Source: Flavobacterium proteolyticum
GTDB lineage: Bacteria > Bacteroidota > Bacteroidia > Flavobacteriales > Flavobacteriaceae
Length of the DNA: 51,621 nt
Direction of reading: 5' to 3'
Assembly: GCF_015223105.1 (NCBI RefSeq)
Contig: NZ_JADFTZ010000008.1
Coordinates: 1-51,621, forward strand
Shown: one piece after another, positions 41,826 through 50,374 of the stretch
Layout: every line of letters begins with the position of its first letter
How positions within the stretch are numbered: position 1 is the stretch's first letter
Position numbers and translations under genes: made by a program
Notes under the pieces: generated by a model
Database searches by the model: none
Told to the model about the DNA's origin: nothing
The model's input: only the letters and a program-made list of their open reading frames with translations

Positions 41826-42251
41826 TTATTTTTTACCTCTTTGTGCTTTTACCATAGCAGGAGTAACTTTTGTATTGTTATTTCCCCAACTGCTGTAAAC
41901 ATAAGTCAGTACATCCGCTACTTGTTGGTCGCTTAATCCTTGACTAGTCATAGCACTATTGAATTTTTTACCATTTACAGTAACAGGTCCGCTTAATCCG
42001 TTTAGTACCACTTTAATGGCTCTGTTTACATCTTTATTTAAGTAATCAGATTTTGCTAAAGGAGGAAATGCATTTGGAATTCCTTGTCCGTTTGCCTGAT
42101 GGCATGCGATACATGTTTTACTGTAAATTGCTTTTCCTTTATTTGCATCCTGAAATGCCACTACTTCAGATGTTTTGGTTGTTGGTAATTTAAAACTAAT
42201 TAAAGTTCCAGTTACGATAAGCGCTATAGCACTCAATACTATTTTTTTCAT
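41826..42251 (-). CDS. Free-standing cytochrome c, paralogue of the NirK C-terminal domain
   Basis: The 141-aa protein has a signal peptide (about 1-22) and one heme site C47-IA-C50-H51. From the heme site on, it matches the C-terminal domain of the upstream NirK over about 90 residues, including [32 protein letters not shown] and WGNNNTKVTPAMVK. This indicates duplication. It could pass electrons to the NirK-bound heme. Confidence 0.9.
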   Translation of the reverse strand: MKKIVLSAIALIVTGTLISFKLPTTKTSEVVAFQDANKGKAIYSKTCIACHQANGQGIPNAFPPLAKSDYLNKDVNRAIKVVLNGLSGPVTVNGKKFNSAMTSQGLSDQQVADVLTYVYSSWGNNNTKVTPAMVKAQRGKK

Positions 42252-42277
42252 TTTTATTTACTCTATTTATTTGATTA

Positions 42278-43747
42278 TTATTCGTGCATATCTTTTGCTT
42301 TTGGAGCTGGTTTTGCTCTTTGTGTTTTAACCATTTCTGGGGTTACTTTGGTTTTATTGTTACCCCAACTGTTATACACATAAGTTAAAACATCTGAAAT
42401 TTCTTGATCCGTAAGGTTTTGACTAGTCATTACTGAATTGAATTTTTTACCATTTACTGTAATTTCACCACTTAATCCATGAAGAACTGCATTAACTGCT
42501 CTATTTGGATCTGCGTTTAAGAAATCAGATTTTGCTAATGGAGGGAAAGCACCCGGAATACCTTGACCTTCTGATTGGTGACAAGCGAAACAAGTTCTTC
42601 CATAAATATTTTTACCATCGGCTATTTGTTGGTCTAATGTTTTGTTTACCACTACTTCTTTTCCATTACCTGATTTTGGCATCGTTTGAATAGTTCCTCC
42701 TTCTGGGTGATAAATACCTTCTTGTGTTGTACCTGAGTAAATTTTAGCGTTTTCAGCACCTTCTACTTTTAACATTCCTAATGCTCCTTTATTGAACGCT
42801 CTGAATATTGAGTGATCTACCAAAATGAAAGTTCCTGGAACATCCACTTTGAATTCTACAATTGCAGAACCACCAGCCGGAATTAATGTTGTTTGAACAT
42901 TTTTATTGATAGCATCGCCACCTTCAATATGAACTCTGTCGAAAATCTCTCCAATAACGTGGAACGAAGAAACTAAATTTGGTCCACCGTTACCCATATA
43001 AATTCTAACGGTTTCTCCTACTTTAGCTGTTAAGGCTTTGTCTCCTGTTAAAGCCCCAACTTTCCCATTAAAAACTACATAATCAGGATGTTCATCAACA
43101 GCTTTTGTCATATCGAAAGGTTGCATTCCAGGTTCTCCATTTTTTCCTTTGGTATAAAAATCACCTTGCATTACGTAGTATTCTTTATCTACTGGAGGTA
43201 AACCACCTTCTGGTTCTACCAAAATTAATCCGTACATTCCGTTTGCAATGTGCATCCCTACAGGAGCTGTAGCACAGTGGTACACATATAATCCTGGATT
43301 GATACATTTGAAATTAAAAGTTTTTTCATGTCCTGGTGCTACTAATGAAGAAGCAGCTCCACCACCTGGCCCCGTAACGGCGTGTAAATCGATGTTGTGA
43401 GGCAATTTGTTGTCTGGGTGATTTTTCAAAGTAAATTGTACTTCATCACCTACTCTAGTTCTAATAAAACTTCCTGGAACACTACCTCCAAAAGTCCAGT
43501 AAACATACTTAACACCGTCGGCCATTTCCCCTTCGATTTCTTTAATTTCCATGTTTACAATTAATTTTTTAGCAGGACGATCTCCAACAGGTTTTGGTAC
43601 GAATGGAGGCGCTGTCAATTCTGCAATCATTTCATCACCAACAGAGATATCAGCATAGTTGGTTGTTGAGTCACCGTTCTGTTTACATGCGATACTTGCT
43701 GCACAAGCCACACATAGTACAAGAACTTTTTTAATAAAATTACTCAT
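42278..43747 (-). CDS. nirK: Copper nitrite reductase with C-terminal cytochrome c domain
   Basis: NirK reduces nitrite to NO. The 489-aa lipoprotein (lipid Cys 21, AASIACKQ) has two cupredoxin domains. Type 1 copper ligands are H117, C158, H166 and M171 ([28 protein letters not shown]). Type 2 ligands are H122, H157 and H312 ([15 protein letters not shown]). Catalytic Asp (D120) and His (H263, [10 protein letters not shown]) are present. After a linker (about 340-370) comes a cytochrome c domain with C386-FA-C389-H390. The fused heme should feed the type 1 copper directly. First gene of the operon. Confidence 0.96.
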   Translation of the reverse strand: MSNFIKKVLVLCVACAASIACKQNGDSTTNYADISVGDEMIAELTAPPFVPKPVGDRPAKKLIVNMEIKEIEGEMADGVKYVYWTFGGSVPGSFIRTRVGDEVQFTLKNHPDNKLPHNIDLHAVTGPGGGAASSLVAPGHEKTFNFKCINPGLYVYHCATAPVGMHIANGMYGLILVEPEGGLPPVDKEYYVMQGDFYTKGKNGEPGMQPFDMTKAVDEHPDYVVFNGKVGALTGDKALTAKVGETVRIYMGNGGPNLVSSFHVIGEIFDRVHIEGGDAINKNVQTTLIPAGGSAIVEFKVDVPGTFILVDHSIFRAFNKGALGMLKVEGAENAKIYSGTTQEGIYHPEGGTIQTMPKSGNGKEVVVNKTLDQQIADGKNIYGRTCFACHQSEGQGIPGAFPPLAKSDFLNADPNRAVNAVLHGLSGEITVNGKKFNSVMTSQNLTDQEISDVLTYVYNSWGNNKTKVTPEMVKTQRAKPAPKAKDMHE

Positions 43748-43811
43748 GGTAGAAAAAATTAGTTTTAAATATTGGTTTCAATAATAGTTTCGTTACTATC
43801 ATTTTATAGGT

Positions 43812-43855
43812 CAAAATTAAAGGACAAAAACATCCTTTAATATGATAAAAATCAT
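43812..43855 (-). promoter_or_regulatory. FNR-type box, -7 element and second palindrome at the nirK promoter
   Basis: ATGATAAAAATCAT (43842-43855) is a perfect box. TAATTTTG on the - strand (43819-43812) is an exact -7 match with its final G 36.5 bp from the box centre. Between them AAAGGAC-N6-ATCCTTT (43819-43838) forms a second palindrome touching the -7 element, a typical repressor position. Confidence 0.75.
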
Positions 43856-44243
43856 GTTTCGAAAAAAAGTTTAGAAATCACTATTAAATAGAAACAAAGT
43901 ATTGAAGATAATATTTGACTAAATCAATCAAAATATAAAAATTGAGAGCCTATACTTTAACTTTCAATTTCTATAAAGTGTCAAACTATTGGCTTGATAT
44001 TTACAAATCCTAAGAAAAACAATGTCTAAATAATTTATTAAAAATAAAGTTAATAGATATCGTTTTGAATCTGAAGACAATTCCTTCTCATTAAATTTTA
44101 TTTTCAGAGAGTTTATAATTTTTATCTTAACAAAAAAACTTTACAACATAATCATATTATACACTAAAAACTAAGGAATAAATTAAAAAGAGGTAAATTT
44201 GTAATTCATTTAAAAAAGATTCATATTCCATAAATAAAATGAT
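43856..44243. other. AT-rich intergenic region between nirK and the LigT-like gene
   Basis: No gene is seen. Apart from a -7 element TAAATTTG at 44194-44201 for the gene starting at 44244, I find no repeat, RNA or further FNR-type box in this stretch. Confidence 0.6.
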
Positions 44244-44801
44244 ATGGCAAAATATTCGGTAGTTTTTCATCCTTCTGAAACCGTTATTGAAGCGGTCAAA
44301 GAACTCAAAGAACAATTGAGTGCTAAAATTGGATGGTATCCGAGTAAGAATTCTTTAGCTCACGTTACTATTTGTGAATTTGAATATGAAGATGAAACAT
44401 ATGAAAATATAAAATCGAGAATCGCCAATTACTGTCGTTATCAAAATCCTTTTGAAGTTACGTTTAATGAGTTTGACAATTATACAAATGGTGCTTTTTT
44501 TATTGCTCCCAAAGCCGAAAGCAAAACCAAAATGGCTGAAATCATGAAGGAAATTCCGAAACAAATTCAATTTCCAGTGAGTCATAAAAGTACGGAACCA
44601 CATATTTCAATTGGAAGACAACTTACTGAATCCCAACTCAAAATAGCCTATAGTTTATTTGAAACTGTAGATTTGAATTTCATTTGCGAAGGCATCACCA
44701 TCCGAATTTTCAATCCCGAAAGAAAACAATATGATGTGCTTGAAACAATCCCTTTTCTGAGTGAAATGGAACCTGAAAAAGAACAATTAACCTTGTTTTA
44801 A
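44244..44801 (+). CDS. 2H phosphoesterase (2'-5' RNA ligase-like) protein
   Basis: The 185-aa protein carries the two H-x-[ST] motifs of the 2H phosphoesterase superfamily, H40-V-T (SLAHVTICEF) and H120-I-S (EPHISIGRQL). Family members hydrolyse 2'-5' or cyclic phosphodiester bonds in RNA or nucleotides. Substrate here is unknown. It has its own promoter and ends one base before a converging gene. Confidence 0.8.
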   Translation: MAKYSVVFHPSETVIEAVKELKEQLSAKIGWYPSKNSLAHVTICEFEYEDETYENIKSRIANYCRYQNPFEVTFNEFDNYTNGAFFIAPKAESKTKMAEIMKEIPKQIQFPVSHKSTEPHISIGRQLTESQLKIAYSLFETVDLNFICEGITIRIFNPERKQYDVLETIPFLSEMEPEKEQLTLF

Positions 44802-45020
44802 TTATTCTTTCGTACTCATTTTAATCTGCAAATGATTCAACAACACTTGGTATTTACTGATTTCTCGCAACACCATTTCGTCATCAGTAGCGTCCATCAT
44901 ATCGTCTAAATCATCACTCACTTCAATTAATTTAATACTGGCTTCCGAAAAATTCTTTATCGCCATGTTATCAATAATCAATTGAATGTTTTTTTTTATT
45001 TCTGAAAATCTATCTTCCAT
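44802..45020 (-). CDS. Small helical protein, unknown
   Basis: This 72-aa acidic protein is predicted wholly helical (MEDRFSEIKKNIQLIIDNMAIKNFSEASIKLIEVSDDLDDMMDAT). No motif is recognised. It lies 8 bp after the methyltransferase gene, so it is probably cotranscribed. Confidence 0.65.
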   Translation of the reverse strand: MEDRFSEIKKNIQLIIDNMAIKNFSEASIKLIEVSDDLDDMMDATDDEMVLREISKYQVLLNHLQIKMSTKE

Positions 45021-45027
45021 TTTAATT

Positions 45028-46635
45028 TTATTTTCCTCGCAACAAATTAATACTTACTGTTGCATAATCGGTTTCGGGATATTTTTTAAAGTAATCAGCA
45101 TCCGAATGTAATCCAGCTTCTGCCGCTATTTTTTGCAACACTTCGATTTCTACGATAAACTGATCTGAAAAACCGTGTGTAGCATCGTAAGCCGTTGCAG
45201 CTGTTTTTCCTAGATTTTGAGCAGTTAATTCTGGCGCTACCGTATGCAATTCAATAATTAAAAGGCCAAATTTACGAACATACGGACTCCATTTCATAAA
45301 ATGTTCTAATAAATTATCTTCGACATCATTGTTGGAAATGTGAACGCCTCGATGCGCAAAAGCTCCGGTGGAAGTACTCACTCTATCTTTTGTTTTATTT
45401 TTCGGGTCTTCCCAAATGCGATTATGATCTAAGAACGTACGTACATTCAACAAATCTTTCAAATCGATGTTGTAATTCTCTTGCAAATCACTATTCAATA
45501 AATCCGGATTTCCAATGTCGCCCCAAATAACTTTTGCCCAAATATCGGCTTTAATCAAATTCGCTCTCGTAACTTTCAACGCCGCTTGATTATAATCAGC
45601 ACCAACTAAAAATAGTGGATAATCATCTAACATTTTCCCGCGCAAGGTTTGTCGTTCGATGACTTCAAAAATATGTTGTAAAAAAGCGCCATTTCCGCAA
45701 CCCATATCTAAAATTCCTTTTGGTTGTTCGGCGATGGGTTTATTAAAAAGTTCGATGATAATATCGTCAATTACTTTGAAATACGTCGCGTGCGCACCAC
45801 CGCTTCCCCAGACATTCATTTCGCGATTGACGTGAATTTCATCTTCGTTTTTAGCGATATTTCGCAATTCACTTGCATTTCCAAACAACAAACTGTCAAT
45901 ATGTTTAAACATCGGAAGATATGAAACCGTCACACCATAAGCAGAAGCTCGTTTGGCAAAGAAAAAGCCGTCTTCTGTAAATTGATAATTGTCGTTTTTC
46001 TTGGAAAACCAACCCAAATGCACAAAGAAATCCAGAATTTTAGCAAACGCTTCTGGATGTTTATGAAATTCATCCGCTCGAAACGAACTTTCCATAAAAT
46101 ACTTGTGAAACATGCCCGTCATTCCTAAGTTGACTACAATTGGGCCAACCAAATAACCTTCAATATGTGTCAACATTTGCTCTTGAATAGCTCGCAAATT
46201 CACATCTTCTTCAAAATGAATATGATAATTTTCGGTGAATTTCTTTAAAATAGGCTCCAATAATGCAATGGAATCCACATCCATTTTATTAGCTGTAAAA
46301 ACCGAAGATTGAGTTAACAAATGAAATGTATCTTCATACATGGGAACAAGTGAAAACGCAAATTCACTAATAGGTAAAGAAGTAATTGTAACATTTCCCG
46401 AAACATTATCGACTTCGTATTTTAGAAAACCTTGCGATGCCAAAACGCGTAATGCTACATTCAAATAGCCTTCATTAGCATGAAATTCATTTGTAATTTG
46501 AGCTAAAGTTGTGGATTTTTCCTTTAAAAGATTCGCTAAAATCCCTTTCTTGAACAAAGAATAAGCGACAGGAACAACAACTAATCCATCTAAATGTCTA
46601 AAAATAGCTTCGCGTAATTGGTTTCGTTTCATCAT
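45028..46635 (-). CDS. Class I SAM-dependent methyltransferase with N-terminal winged-helix-like region
   Basis: The 535-aa protein has an N-terminal part resembling the dimerisation/winged-helix region of O-methyltransferases (LKEKSTTLAQITNEFHANEGYLNVALRVLASQGFL) and a Rossmann-type SAM site with motif I GILDMGCGNGAFLQHI (about residues 305-320), then GADYNQAALKVTRANL. Substrate unknown. Two adjacent ATG codons (46635 and 46632) are possible starts. A -7 element TAAATTTG lies at 46655-46662. Confidence 0.78.
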   Translation of the reverse strand: MMKRNQLREAIFRHLDGLVVVPVAYSLFKKGILANLLKEKSTTLAQITNEFHANEGYLNVALRVLASQGFLKYEVDNVSGNVTITSLPISEFAFSLVPMYEDTFHLLTQSSVFTANKMDVDSIALLEPILKKFTENYHIHFEEDVNLRAIQEQMLTHIEGYLVGPIVVNLGMTGMFHKYFMESSFRADEFHKHPEAFAKILDFFVHLGWFSKKNDNYQFTEDGFFFAKRASAYGVTVSYLPMFKHIDSLLFGNASELRNIAKNEDEIHVNREMNVWGSGGAHATYFKVIDDIIIELFNKPIAEQPKGILDMGCGNGAFLQHIFEVIERQTLRGKMLDDYPLFLVGADYNQAALKVTRANLIKADIWAKVIWGDIGNPDLLNSDLQENYNIDLKDLLNVRTFLDHNRIWEDPKNKTKDRVSTSTGAFAHRGVHISNNDVEDNLLEHFMKWSPYVRKFGLLIIELHTVAPELTAQNLGKTAATAYDATHGFSDQFIVEIEVLQKIAAEAGLHSDADYFKKYPETDYATVSINLLRGK

Positions 46636-46680
46636 AAATTGAGTGGTTTATTCTCAAATTTATGAAAATTATGATTCACT

Positions 46681-47226
46681 TTACAATAAACTTCTTTTTA
46701 TCTCGGCAAAAGAAGTGGAAGTTTGGATAAGTTTTGTGATGATTTCTTTTCGAAGTTGTTCCAAATCATCAAAATCTAAATATTTCGCCCAAGTATCCGA
46801 TTCTAAAATTTCTTTTATTTGTCGGATGATTTTTGCAGTTTCGGAAGCATTTCGCAAAACGGCTTTTTCATCGTAGTTTGGATTGTTTTTGTGTTGAAAG
46901 TTTACTTCCTTAGTATCGAATTTTACTTCTACATAAAAAAAGTTTTCGGTTTCATTATTAGGATAAAAATCAGTCCATTTTGCATAACCAATTCGTTCTT
47001 TCTGATTTGGATTTTTAATTTCTGAAATTAATCTCCATCTACAATTTGCAGCTCTTCCCCAGTGATTGGAAATACGATAAACGCCTTCCTCAGTAAAACA
47101 ATAACCACTACCCGATTTACTTTTGTAATGCCACTCGATATTTGGAATCACATTCGTATCGACTTCAATAAACTCACAAAAAGTGTGCTTATGGAAATTG
47201 GTTTTATTGTATTTTTTTAAGGTCAT
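46681..47226 (-). CDS. Conserved-looking hypothetical protein
   Basis: This 181-aa protein has no signal or membrane segment. The N-terminal half is beta-rich with many aromatic residues (GVYRISNHWGRAANCRWRLIS, YAKWTDFYPNN) and the C-terminal half is helical (EILESDTWAKYLDFDDLEQLRKEIITKLIQ). I do not recognise the family. It is divergent to the Crp/Fnr gene at 47311, with a -7 element TACTTTTG at 47253-47260. Confidence 0.65.
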   Translation of the reverse strand: MTLKKYNKTNFHKHTFCEFIEVDTNVIPNIEWHYKSKSGSGYCFTEEGVYRISNHWGRAANCRWRLISEIKNPNQKERIGYAKWTDFYPNNETENFFYVEVKFDTKEVNFQHKNNPNYDEKAVLRNASETAKIIRQIKEILESDTWAKYLDFDDLEQLRKEIITKLIQTSTSFAEIKRSLL

Positions 47227-47310
47227 AAAATGTCAATTCGATTTCTTTGTAACAAAAGTAACATTTGATTTTTAAAGAATCGTCGTATCTTTACAAAAAA
47301 AGGATTACAA

Positions 47311-47943
47311 ATGAGAGCTATTTTAGATCAAGCCTACAGTTATATTTTTGAGGAAGCTTTATTGGACGAAATTGCAAAAGTGGCAATTTACAAGGAATTT
47401 AAAGCCGATGATTACCTAATTGAAATTGGGGATTATATCAAAACAATGCCGCTTTTATTAACTGGCGCGATTAAAATATTGAGAGAAGATGAAAATGGCG
47501 ATGAATTATTGTTGTATTTCCTAGAACGTGGCGATACTTGTGCCATGACCTTAACCTGTTGCATGGGACAATCAAAAAGTCGTATTCGTGCTATTGCCGA
47601 AACCGATGGCGCGATGTTAATGATTCCTGTAGAAAAAATGGAAGAATGGTTGACCAAATACAAAACATGGAGAAACTTCGTATTTGATAGCTACAATGTC
47701 CGTTTAAACGAAATGTTAGAAGCAATTGACACTTTAGCTTTCATGAATTTAGACGAACGTTTGTACAAATATTTAACTGATAAAGCGAAAGTTATTGGCG
47801 ATACCGAAATCAAAAATACGCATCAAGAAATCGCTTACGAAATGCATACATCGAGAGTTGTAATTTCACGTTTGTTGAAAGCATTAGAATTGCAAGGCAA
47901 AATCAAATTACACCGAAATAAAATCGAAATTCTTCAATTCTAA
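47311..47943 (+). CDS. Crp/Fnr-family regulator of the sulfur operon
   Basis: The 210-aa protein has a cyclic-nucleotide-binding-type N-terminal domain (GDYIKTMPLLLTGAIKILRED, LLYFLERGDTCAMTLTCCMGQSKSRIRAI) and a helix-turn-helix, THQEIAYEMHTSRVVISRLLKAL. The recognition helix lacks the Glu of FNR, so its site should differ from the denitrification boxes. Cysteines C74, C80 and C81 in the beta-roll could sense sulfur species. Its stop overlaps the next start (TAATG), coupling it to a TauE/SafE transporter. Confidence 0.83.
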   Translation: MRAILDQAYSYIFEEALLDEIAKVAIYKEFKADDYLIEIGDYIKTMPLLLTGAIKILREDENGDELLLYFLERGDTCAMTLTCCMGQSKSRIRAIAETDGAMLMIPVEKMEEWLTKYKTWRNFVFDSYNVRLNEMLEAIDTLAFMNLDERLYKYLTDKAKVIGDTEIKNTHQEIAYEMHTSRVVISRLLKALELQGKIKLHRNKIEILQF

Positions 47944-48719
47944 TGGAGATTTTAGGCTATGTTGGGGCTTTGTTCATTGGATTGGTCTTAGGACTAACAG
48001 GCGGTGGTGGCTCTATTTTAACCGTACCAATTTTGGTCTATTTGATGAGTATAAATCCCGTTACAGCAACCGCTTATTCCTTATTTATTGTTGGAACAAC
48101 ATCTACTTTTGGCGCGATTCAAAACTACCGAAAAAATTTAGTTGATATCAAAAACGGATTTATTTTTGCTATTCCGTCTTTTGTAGCGGTTTACTTAACC
48201 CGAAAATTTATAGTTCCGAGAATTCCTGAAATCATCATTGAATCACCCATTCTCATAACAAAAGACACCTTTTTGATGTTGTTTTTCGCTGTGATTATGG
48301 TTTTTGGAGCACTTTCAGTATTAAAAAAGAAAAGTCAAAATACCAATAACGAAGAAAAAAGAAATCTTATTCTAATCGGAATTCAAACTTTTACAATCGG
48401 AATCATTATTGGATTAGTCGGAGCAGGTGGCGGATTTTTAATTATTCCATCATTAATTTTGTTTGCTAAATTACCGATGAAGAAAGCCGTTGGAACTTCC
48501 CTATTTATAATTGCCATGAACTCATTGGTAGGATTTATCGGTGATGTGCAAAATTTGGAAATCGATTGGCTATTTTTGTTAACGTTTTCGGCTATTTCGG
48601 TTGTTGGAATATTTATTGGAATGTACCTCACAAAATACACAAATGAAAGCCAATTAAAGAAGATTTTTGCTTACTTTGTACTACTCATGGCTGCGATTAT
48701 CGTGTTAAAAGAAATGTAA
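47943..48719 (+). CDS. TauE/SafE-family sulfite or sulfonate exporter
   Basis: The 258-aa protein has about eight membrane helices and the two family signatures LVLGLTGGGGSILTVPILVY and IIGLVGAGGGFLIIPSLILF in its two halves. TauE/SafE proteins export sulfite, sulfoacetate or related anions. Between a Crp-type regulator and a persulfide dioxygenase gene, sulfite export is likely. Confidence 0.85.
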   Translation: MEILGYVGALFIGLVLGLTGGGGSILTVPILVYLMSINPVTATAYSLFIVGTTSTFGAIQNYRKNLVDIKNGFIFAIPSFVAVYLTRKFIVPRIPEIIIESPILITKDTFLMLFFAVIMVFGALSVLKKKSQNTNNEEKRNLILIGIQTFTIGIIIGLVGAGGGFLIIPSLILFAKLPMKKAVGTSLFIIAMNSLVGFIGDVQNLEIDWLFLLTFSAISVVGIFIGMYLTKYTNESQLKKIFAYFVLLMAAIIVLKEM

Positions 48720-48757
48720 ATGTAACTTTGAGCACAGAGGAATTAAAAATTAGAAAG

Positions 48758-48765
48758 TAAATTTG
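48758..48765 (+). promoter_or_regulatory. Candidate -7 element for the persulfide dioxygenase gene
   Basis: TAAATTTG matches TAnnTTTG, 17 bases before the ATG at 48782. Confidence 0.5.
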
Positions 48766-48781
48766 TAAAAAATAAGATATT

Positions 48782-50191
48782 ATGAAAATCGAACAAATAT
48801 ATACAGGATGTATTGCTCATGCCGCATATTACATCGAAAGCAATGGAGAAGCAGCAATTGTTGACCCATTAAGAGAAGTACAACCTTATATCGAAAAAGC
48901 AAATAAAGACAACGCTAAAATCAAATACATTTTTGAAACGCATTTTCATGCCGATTTCGTTTCAGGACATTTAGATTTGGCTAAGAAAACAGGAGCTTCT
49001 ATCGTTTATGGCCCAACAGCAAAGCCAAATTTTGAGTGTATAATAGCCATTGATGGACAAGAATTTAAAGTTGGCGATGTTACGATTAAAGCCATTCATA
49101 CACCAGGACATACGTTAGAAAGTACGTGTTATTTAATTACCGATGAAACTGGAAAACAACACGGAATCATCACGGGAGATACTTTATTTATTGGCGATGT
49201 GGGTCGTCCAGATTTAGCTCAAGAATTAGTAGAAGATTTAACACAAGAAATTTTAGCGGGTCATTTATATGATTCTTTACGCAATAAAATCATGCCGTTA
49301 AGTGATGATTTAATTGTATATCCAAATCACGGTGCTGGAAGTGCTTGTGGGAAAAACATGAGTAAAGAAACAACGGATACTTTAGGCAATCAAAAGAAAG
49401 TCAACTACGCTTTAAGAGCCGATATGACGAAAGAAGAATTCATCAAAGAATTATTAGACGGATTAACGCCTCCTCCGGCTTATTTTCCTCAAAATGTATT
49501 GATGAACATTCAAGGCTATGAAAGTTTAGATGCGGTGATGTCAAAAGCTGAAACGCCTTTACATCCAAAAGAATTTGAAGCGGTTGCAAATCAAACGGAT
49601 GCTTTAATTTTAGATGTTCGAAATGAGAATGATTTCGTAAAAGAACACATTCCAGGTTCGATTTTTATTGGTTTACATGGACAATTTGCGCCTTGGGTTG
49701 GTGCTCTAATTAGAGATACAAAACAACCAATATTATTAATTACACCAGAAGGAAAAGAAGTAGAAACCATCACCAGATTATCTCGTGTAGGTTTTGATAA
49801 TACATTAGGTTTCTTATTAGGTGGAATTGAAGCATGGAAAGCCGCAGGTTACGAAACCGATAATATTGAATCCATTTCGCCAGAAGTTTTCGCAGCACAA
49901 TACGAAACCGCTCCAGTTATCGACTCAAGAAAACCGGGAGAATTCACAGCCGAACATGTAGTAAATGCTAAAAATATTCCATTAGATTACGTAAACGAAC
50001 AATTAGCTGAAGTACCAAAAGACGAAAAATTCTTCATTCATTGTGCGGGTGGTTATCGTTCGGTAATCATGTCATCAATCTTAAAAGCAAGAGGCTACCA
50101 CAACATGATTAACGTAGAAAAAGGAATGGCAGGCATTAGAACTACTGATGTTCCATTAACAGCTTATGTTTGTCCGAGTACATTGAAATAA
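48782..50191 (+). CDS. Persulfide dioxygenase-like metallo-hydrolase fused to two rhodanese domains
   Basis: Residues 1-230 are a metallo-beta-lactamase fold with iron-site residues in THFHADFVSGH (H54, H56, D58, H63) and GHTLEST. Two rhodanese domains follow, about 270-360 and 370-465. The first lacks a catalytic Cys loop (LLITPEGKE). The second has an active one, HCAGGYRS. The 469-aa layout is like the CstB type of sulfide-detoxifying enzymes, which convert persulfide to sulfite or thiosulfate. Sulfite produced could leave through the TauE protein encoded just upstream. Confidence 0.88.
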   Translation: MKIEQIYTGCIAHAAYYIESNGEAAIVDPLREVQPYIEKANKDNAKIKYIFETHFHADFVSGHLDLAKKTGASIVYGPTAKPNFECIIAIDGQEFKVGDVTIKAIHTPGHTLESTCYLITDETGKQHGIITGDTLFIGDVGRPDLAQELVEDLTQEILAGHLYDSLRNKIMPLSDDLIVYPNHGAGSACGKNMSKETTDTLGNQKKVNYALRADMTKEEFIKELLDGLTPPPAYFPQNVLMNIQGYESLDAVMSKAETPLHPKEFEAVANQTDALILDVRNENDFVKEHIPGSIFIGLHGQFAPWVGALIRDTKQPILLITPEGKEVETITRLSRVGFDNTLGFLLGGIEAWKAAGYETDNIESISPEVFAAQYETAPVIDSRKPGEFTAEHVVNAKNIPLDYVNEQLAEVPKDEKFFIHCAGGYRSVIMSSILKARGYHNMINVEKGMAGIRTTDVPLTAYVCPSTLK

Positions 50192-50213
50192 AATAATTTG
50201 TAGATAAAATACG

Positions 50214-50245
50214 AAATCCGACTTTAGAAGAGTCGGATTTTTTTT
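50214..50245 (+). terminator. Terminator after the persulfide dioxygenase gene
   Basis: AAATCCGACT and AGTCGGATTT form a 10-bp stem around a 7-base loop with a following T run. Confidence 0.8.
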
Positions 50246-50342
50246 ATGAAAAAATGAACCTAAAAGTATTTTTTTTAAGATAACAATTAAAAAGTAAAAA
50301 ATTAATCAATAAATATAAAATTCAAAATATTAATAAATATTT

Positions 50343-50350
50343 TATATTTG
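50343..50350 (+). promoter_or_regulatory. Candidate -7 element for the 50375 gene
   Basis: TATATTTG matches TAnnTTTG, 25 bases before the ATG at 50375. Confidence 0.5.
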
Positions 50351-50374
50351 TTAAACTAAATAATAAAAATAAAT

